Positions 62,136 to 64,000 of a stretch of 64,000 nt of DNA are shown here, one piece after another (the stretch's first letter is position 1; the number at the start of each line of letters is the position of its first letter). The stretch comes from Schistosoma haematobium (taxonomy: Eukaryota > Platyhelminthes > Trematoda > Strigeidida > Schistosomatidae): contig NC_067195.1 in the NCBI RefSeq assembly GCF_000699445.3, positions 18,113,287 through 18,177,286 of the forward strand. The letters run 5' to 3'. The translations under genes were made by a program, and so were the position numbers. The notes under the pieces were generated by a model that was not told where the DNA came from, did not search any database, and saw only the letters and a list, made by a program, of their open reading frames with translations.

Positions 62136-64000
62136 TTCGTAGCATTTTAAATCATCGTCCTGGAAAAACTAAAAATCAGAAATTAGAGAGCAGTTACTAA
62201 AGTGTAATTCTGGCCTGTGTTATAATCGGTAGAAAGATTGTTAGGTTTCATGCCGATCACGTTGCTGTCTCAGCTTCCAACTTGTCAGACAATCTGTTCA
62301 ACTTTGGTTAGTTATATAGTACTGCTTTTTCCACAGCAGGATGCTTGTTACCGGTACTGGATCAGAAAACTATAGTTTTTCATTTTTGCCTGACACAATT
62401 ATCCTCAGATTTATCTTTAATAAATGTACGGAATAACAACAAACGGTTTTAGAATAAGAATAGTTTTAACAGTTACCATGCTGAGAAATTTGTTTGGTTA
62501 AAATAACAGCTATCTTTGTACGCAGTACTTATGAATAGTTTTGAGATAATTTAGGATATTTGTTCAATGGAGTTTATTTACCAATAGTTACATGTCAACT
62601 CAACGTACAATAAATCTATTTCACTGAAATTTAGTTAGTTATGGTGAGTAGCATACTATGCCTAAAGTTATTCTTATTTGTAGACAGTATTCGTCTTAAA
62701 CTGATCAGACCTGAGTTGTCATTGAAAAGCAAGGGTCCTAGACAGCGTCTTCGTCCAAGTTAAGGACTTACCAGCAGTGGGTACTCATGACCCCACTGCA
62801 GATTGGATCGAAGGCTTTTTAGGTCTCATGATGAACCTTTTACCACTAGAACCATTGGACGTCATTCCAATGGTACCATTCATTTTTTAAAACTTGTATT
62901 GTTGGTCAATCCTATCACTCAGTCTTTATGTGTTTGAATGATCGGAAGAAACAAACCTATTCGGTTTTTGAAATTTTACTGATGAGTTAACTTATTCAAA
63001 TGAGAGTTGGATATAAGTTGTCACGAGTGAAGCCAATAACTTTTAAAATTAGCTACGTTTAATAACTTATAATCGGATGCTTAAATGAAATAATTGGAGA
63101 TTTTGAATAAAAAGTAAACAATAATCGAAGCAGAATATTATGAATTCATTATTTTATTTCATGAATTCACATCACCATCTTACCAACCTTATTCATATTG
63201 AATGTACAAATTAAATTTAACCTGATGACTGACCTATATTTTAGTTTTAATCTAATTCTGTCAATATTACTGTTCACTGTAAGCTATCAAGTGATGAGAT
63301 GTGACTTGGTGGTGAACTGAACTTAATGTTACGTAATTGATCGTTTTCGATCGAAATTGGTGTCTTTTTTTATCAAGACTTGTTATATTACTCATGGAAA
63401 CTAATTCTGTAATAACTTTTCTGTAATTTTTTGAAATATTTATGAGATCTGCAACAATTATACTATAGTTTTGTTCCCTAATATTAGTAATAGTGAGTAC
63501 CAACGGACTTCAAAATGACTATCTATGCCGATTAATTTAGATTTGAAAACTAATAATTGGAAATGTATAACTTCTTACATCAGGTATATATCCTTTGAAT
63601 AAGAAACAGTATTCATGACTCAAACGCTCAGTCTATATTATAGTTTGGCTTATGACGAATTCGAGCTTCAGCGGGAATGCTCACTAGTCACTAAGATGGT
63701 AAGTAAGTTCACATGGTAAGTATTGATTAGAACAAAAGTAGTAATATAACTTAGATAGAGTGTTAGTTTCATTTTACCGCTCATCAATTGATTGAATTTC
63801 CATTCCAGTGGTGTTGTACACTTTCATCTTAAGCATTCTCATCATTCATTAAATGAATAGAATATAAAGGTCATTTGTATCAAAAAATATCACGTCAGGT
63901 TTATGCATCCATGTATATATGTGCCTGCGTTTGCTTGTATTTGTTTATCTTGTTTTAGCTTTCTGTATTGTCATTCTAGAGACTAATTTGAAAATGAATG
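62136..64000. other. no supported gene to the window end
   Basis: A decayed SINE in minus orientation lies at about 62690-62880 (tRNA-like end 'ccattggacgtcattccaatgg'). The rest is AT-rich sequence; the host gene may continue beyond the window. Confidence 0.4.

Overview
The window reads as nuclear DNA of a parasitic flatworm, most likely a blood fluke (Schistosoma or a close relative). The evidence is convergent: AT-rich sequence with few and scattered exons, very long introns next to one 40-base intron, dispersed RTE-type and BEL/Pao-type retrotransposons, and repeated short tRNA-derived elements that carry hammerhead self-cleaving ribozymes of the schistosome Sm-alpha type. No bacterial, viral or organellar gene is visible. 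The species cannot be fixed from the sequence alone.

Region by region. Positions 1-4140 hold only repeat remnants: a hammerhead SINE, a dispersed LTR-like block and a decayed RTE endonuclease on the minus strand. Positions 4570-6770 hold the best-supported host gene, a minus-strand homologue of TMEM35/NACHO (small four-helix DoxX-like membrane protein, acetylcholine-receptor chaperone family). It has a 40-base intron, a 1.5-kb intron and a proposed last exon that ends in a poly-asparagine tail. Positions 7-15.7 kb are gene-poor with old retroelement debris. Positions 15711-18954 hold a structurally complete RTE-type retrotransposon (12-base target duplication, 5' UTR, one 1006-codon frame with two TGA stops, GTAA tail). 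Positions 19588-26678 hold a complete but dead BEL/Pao LTR retrotransposon on the minus strand (388-bp LTRs, GATT target duplication, gag, protease, RT, RNase H, integrase), itself interrupted by a 469-bp insertion with a 7-bp target duplication.

Positions 26.7-36 kb are gene-free with SINE remnants, one of which has an intact hammerhead core. Positions 36.1-37.75 kb hold two RTE fragments facing each other tail to tail. From about 43.6 kb to the end runs a second host gene on the plus strand, seen as a 1.8-kb acidic, disordered internal exon (43617-45409) and a second exon (52528-53106) with a matching splice phase, with perhaps a third at 62063-62129. Its 7- and 9-kb introns are filled with hammerhead SINEs in both orientations, inverted repeats, microsatellites and an RTE 5'-end fragment. 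I do not recognise this protein.

The genes do not form a pathway. The window is two unrelated host genes in a sea of retroelements. The points most worth checking are the NACHO-like gene with its microsatellite-encoded tail, the hammerhead copies with intact cores, and the nested insertion in the BEL/Pao integrase.
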